A stretch of 42,015 bases of DNA from an uncultured bacterium (GTDB lineage: Bacteria > Bacteroidota > Bacteroidia > Bacteroidales > Bacteroidaceae): positions 1-42,015 of the forward strand of contig CAJMQV010000009.1 of assembly GCA_905215575.1 (NCBI GenBank), in the 5' to 3' direction. How positions within the stretch are numbered: the stretch's first letter is position 1; every line of letters begins with the position of its first letter. Shown in pieces: positions 39,943-42,015 of this stretch. Below the pieces are notes generated by a model. It was not told where the DNA came from. It was given only the letters and a program-made list of their open reading frames with translations, and made no database searches. Made by a program: the position numbers and the translations under genes.

Positions 39943-42015
39943 ATGAAACTGAGACAGACCTTTTTATTGCTTATGCTGCTATGCTTTTCTGTGATGGAAG
40001 CACAGGAAAGACAGGTTATTTATCGGGAAGGGTTCGGTGAGTTTGATCTCTATCAGCCTTATATCGATATTGAGGATTATAAGGGGTGGGAGGAAACATT
40101 ATGCAACTATTCCGGGACAGGAAGAGTTGGATCGTCAAAATCGCATATATGTGCTTTACCAGGTAGTAGTAAGGGTAGATATGTTTACTTTTCCAGCAGT
40201 ACCGCTTATGACATGACTATACAAGGGATTGATATTTCCGGTTATCATGACTTGGAGCTGTCCTATAATGTAAAAAAGAGTTTGTCCGGTTTGGGGAAAA
40301 TGACCATAACCGTATCTGTAGATGGTGGAAAACCGACAAATAATACTCCGGCAATGGTAGCTACTAAAGAATGGTATTCCGCTTCACCGGTGACAATTAC
40401 AGAAGGAAGTACATTAACCTTGACATTTACAAATAAGGAAACCAATGTGACGGTTTATTTGGACGACTTGGAGATAACGGGAGTTCCCGATGCTCCGGAT
40501 GCGCCTCGGTTTGATATTGAAGGCGGTTTGTATACCGCACCGCTGACTTTGACTCTGTCTGCAACCCCCGGAAGCAGTATTTATTATACATTGGACGGAA
40601 CAACGCCTACCGAGAAATCTTCTCTTTATCAGAAACCGCTTTTATTGGATCATACGACTAAGGTTTCGGCTGTTTCCATATTGGGGGATAAAAGCAGTGA
40701 TGTTACTTCTGCGTATTTTGAAATAATTCCGGTACCAACAGTAGAGAGTTTGGATGCTTTTAAACGCGCTTCGGAGCAGGTTCGCTTGGACTTGGTACAA
40801 GCGGAAGTGGTGGATGTGGCGCATGACGGTATTTGTGTGCAGACTCCGGAAGGTGGTCTGTTGTTGCCGGCAGACGGACTGACAGTGCAAAAGGGAGATG
40901 CTTTAAACGGATTTTTGATTGGAAAGCCTGTTTTGCAGAATGGAATGACCGGAGTGGAAGAAGGCGTTTTTCGTGGTATATCAGTAGCTCCCGGGGCGGC
41001 TGCAATGAAGCCTTTCTCTGTTTTGCTGAAAGATCTGACTTCGGATTATCAGTCCTATTCTGCTTGTTTGGTTCAGTTGACTGAAATGGCTTATCTGCCG
41101 GAAAAGGGTGTTTTGGTTTGTGCTGATGATCTGGAAGGTGAAACTCTTCGTATTCGGACCGGTGAATGGGGTGCGGAAGAAACTTGGCAGTGGCCTGCAA
41201 AGTTTACTTTAACAGGAGTGTTGAAAGGGGATGAAGATGGAATGTATCTGTGGGTGGCGGAAGCTGAGCAGATTGTTTCCTCTGACCAACCGGAGATTTT
41301 GCCCGCAGCAGACACGGCTTTAGTCGTTACGGAAACGGATGGTTCGTATTATGCAGCCTGCAATCAGTTGAAGAATGGTGCCTTGCCTTGTGTGCGGACA
41401 GCCATTTTAGATGGGCGTGCAGTTGCCTTGAAGGAGGATATTTCAAAATTATCATGGAATGTTGATACTGATCATGGATATTTAAGAACTCCGGATGGAT
41501 TGTATTTAAAGGCTTCGAGTTCATCTACGGCCTTACAGCTTGTCAAATCTTCGGATGCTTTATGTAAATGGGTAAAGGATGAGACTGGAGGCTACTGGAT
41601 GAGCAAACAGACTTCTCCGGTGCGCGTACTGATGCGTATAGAGGATAATAATGAAATAAAAAACTATTCACGGGACTATATCGGTAATTATTCGGCAATA
41701 CCGGCTGTGGATGTCCCTCTGTATGAAGGCTATTTGCGTGAACTGACACCGGGGCGTTGGGGAACATTGTGTGTGCCCTATTCGGTAAATGCCGGTGACA
41801 TTTCTGGCGCTTTGTTTTTTGAGATCAAGGGACGGGTGGATGATGAGATGGGGATAACTCAATCCGTGGTGCTGTCTGGTCCTGTAGCTCAGTTGGAGGC
41901 CGGAGTCCCTTATATTATTTATGCCGAATCGTCGTATATGGCATTGCTTTATAGTGGGGATGCCGTATCTGTTCCGTTATGCCGAAATGGTCTTTATGGT
42001 ACGTTTGACGGGGTG
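39943..42015 (+). CDS. Large secreted multidomain protein, 3' end beyond window
   Basis: Open frame of 691 codons with no stop before the right edge, so the protein is partial. Signal peptide about 1-20 (MKLRQTFLLLMLLCFSVMEAQ). Residues about 23-180 form a beta-sandwich-like region ending VYLDDLEITGVP. Residues about 185-260 match the chitobiase/hexosaminidase C-terminal type (Fn3-like) domain: GGLYTAPLTLTLSATPGSS, IYYTLDGTTPTEKSSLYQKP. Residues about 263-340 and 365-455 look like OB-fold-type beta modules (VESLDAFKRAS, KGDALNGFLIG). From about 597 the GW-CLPF module begins (RELTPGRWGTLCVPY, GVPYIIYAE), and the window ends inside it. No catalytic domain is seen so far. No clear promoter box is found in the 158-base gap shared with the regulator. 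Confidence 0.8.
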   Translation, partial: MKLRQTFLLLMLLCFSVMEAQERQVIYREGFGEFDLYQPYIDIEDYKGWEETLCNYSGTGRVGSSKSHICALPGSSKGRYVYFSSSTAYDMTIQGIDISGYHDLELSYNVKKSLSGLGKMTITVSVDGGKPTNNTPAMVATKEWYSASPVTITEGSTLTLTFTNKETNVTVYLDDLEITGVPDAPDAPRFDIEGGLYTAPLTLTLSATPGSSIYYTLDGTTPTEKSSLYQKPLLLDHTTKVSAVSILGDKSSDVTSAYFEIIPVPTVESLDAFKRASEQVRLDLVQAEVVDVAHDGICVQTPEGGLLLPADGLTVQKGDALNGFLIGKPVLQNGMTGVEEGVFRGISVAPGAAAMKPFSVLLKDLTSDYQSYSACLVQLTEMAYLPEKGVLVCADDLEGETLRIRTGEWGAEETWQWPAKFTLTGVLKGDEDGMYLWVAEAEQIVSSDQPEILPAADTALVVTETDGSYYAACNQLKNGALPCVRTAILDGRAVALKEDISKLSWNVDTDHGYLRTPDGLYLKASSSSTALQLVKSSDALCKWVKDETGGYWMSKQTSPVRVLMRIEDNNEIKNYSRDYIGNYSAIPAVDVPLYEGYLRELTPGRWGTLCVPYSVNAGDISGALFFEIKGRVDDEMGITQSVVLSGPVAQLEAGVPYIIYAESSYMALLYSGDAVSVPLCRNGLYGTFDGV

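Noticed and set aside
1..42015. CRISPR arrays, insertion sequences, phage or integrase genes
   Set aside because: No regularly spaced repeats, transposase motifs or integrase motifs were found on either strand.

Overview
The window looks like a chromosomal segment from a gut-type Bacteroidales species, most likely Bacteroidaceae (Bacteroides or Phocaeicola-like). The reasons are: many genes are preceded by the Bacteroidetes -7 box TAnnTTTG rather than by E. coli type promoters; gyrB is of the short type; the order gyrB, rpsT, tRNA-Glu, recO, then the division cluster is one I associate with this family; and surface proteins carry PCMD, calycin-like and GIYIVNGKK-type C-terminal tails. A species cannot be named from the sequence alone. 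There are no insertion sequences, phage genes or CRISPR arrays.

Layout. Positions 1-5354 hold housekeeping genes: the front half of a LysO-like exporter (minus), then rnhB, gpmI, a membrane acyltransferase, ung and a DUF3109 gene (plus). Positions 5448-10322 (minus) are a two-gene glycan-degradation operon, a GH29 alpha-L-fucosidase followed by a 1123-residue GH16 enzyme with two GEVED-like modules. Positions 10574-13117 (minus) hold gyrB, rpsT and tRNA-Glu, with recO divergent. Positions 14303-29795 (minus) form one long division and cell-wall (dcw) cluster read in the order rsmH, ftsL, ftsI, murE, mraY, murD, ftsW, murG, murC, ftsQ, ftsA, ftsZ, yqeY. A divergent exported cyclophilin-type peptidyl-prolyl isomerase follows at 30076.

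Positions 30942-42015 are the accessory part: a locus of secreted and surface proteins on the plus strand. A PCMD lipoprotein, an outer-membrane barrel and a calycin-like protein form one unit. A second unit has a 693-residue protein that fuses PCMD, calycin-like and a third module, followed by a 58-residue acidic peptide with two ILPGDG repeats. Then come two tandem paralogues, a minus-strand membrane-embedded AraC-type regulator, and a large multidomain protein that runs off the right edge. Four of these proteins share a module of about 145 residues recognised by a GW-x-T-x-C-L-P-F signature, and five proteins in the window (including the distant GH16 enzyme) share one C-terminal tail. This reused-module locus with its peptide and candidate regulator is the best lead for something undescribed.

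Several start sites are fixed by promoters lying inside longer open frames (rpsT, ung, the PCMD lipoprotein). Two genes lie in the far 3' region that simple length-filtered or closed-frame gene finding would miss: the 58-residue peptide at 35897 and the right-edge open frame at 39943.
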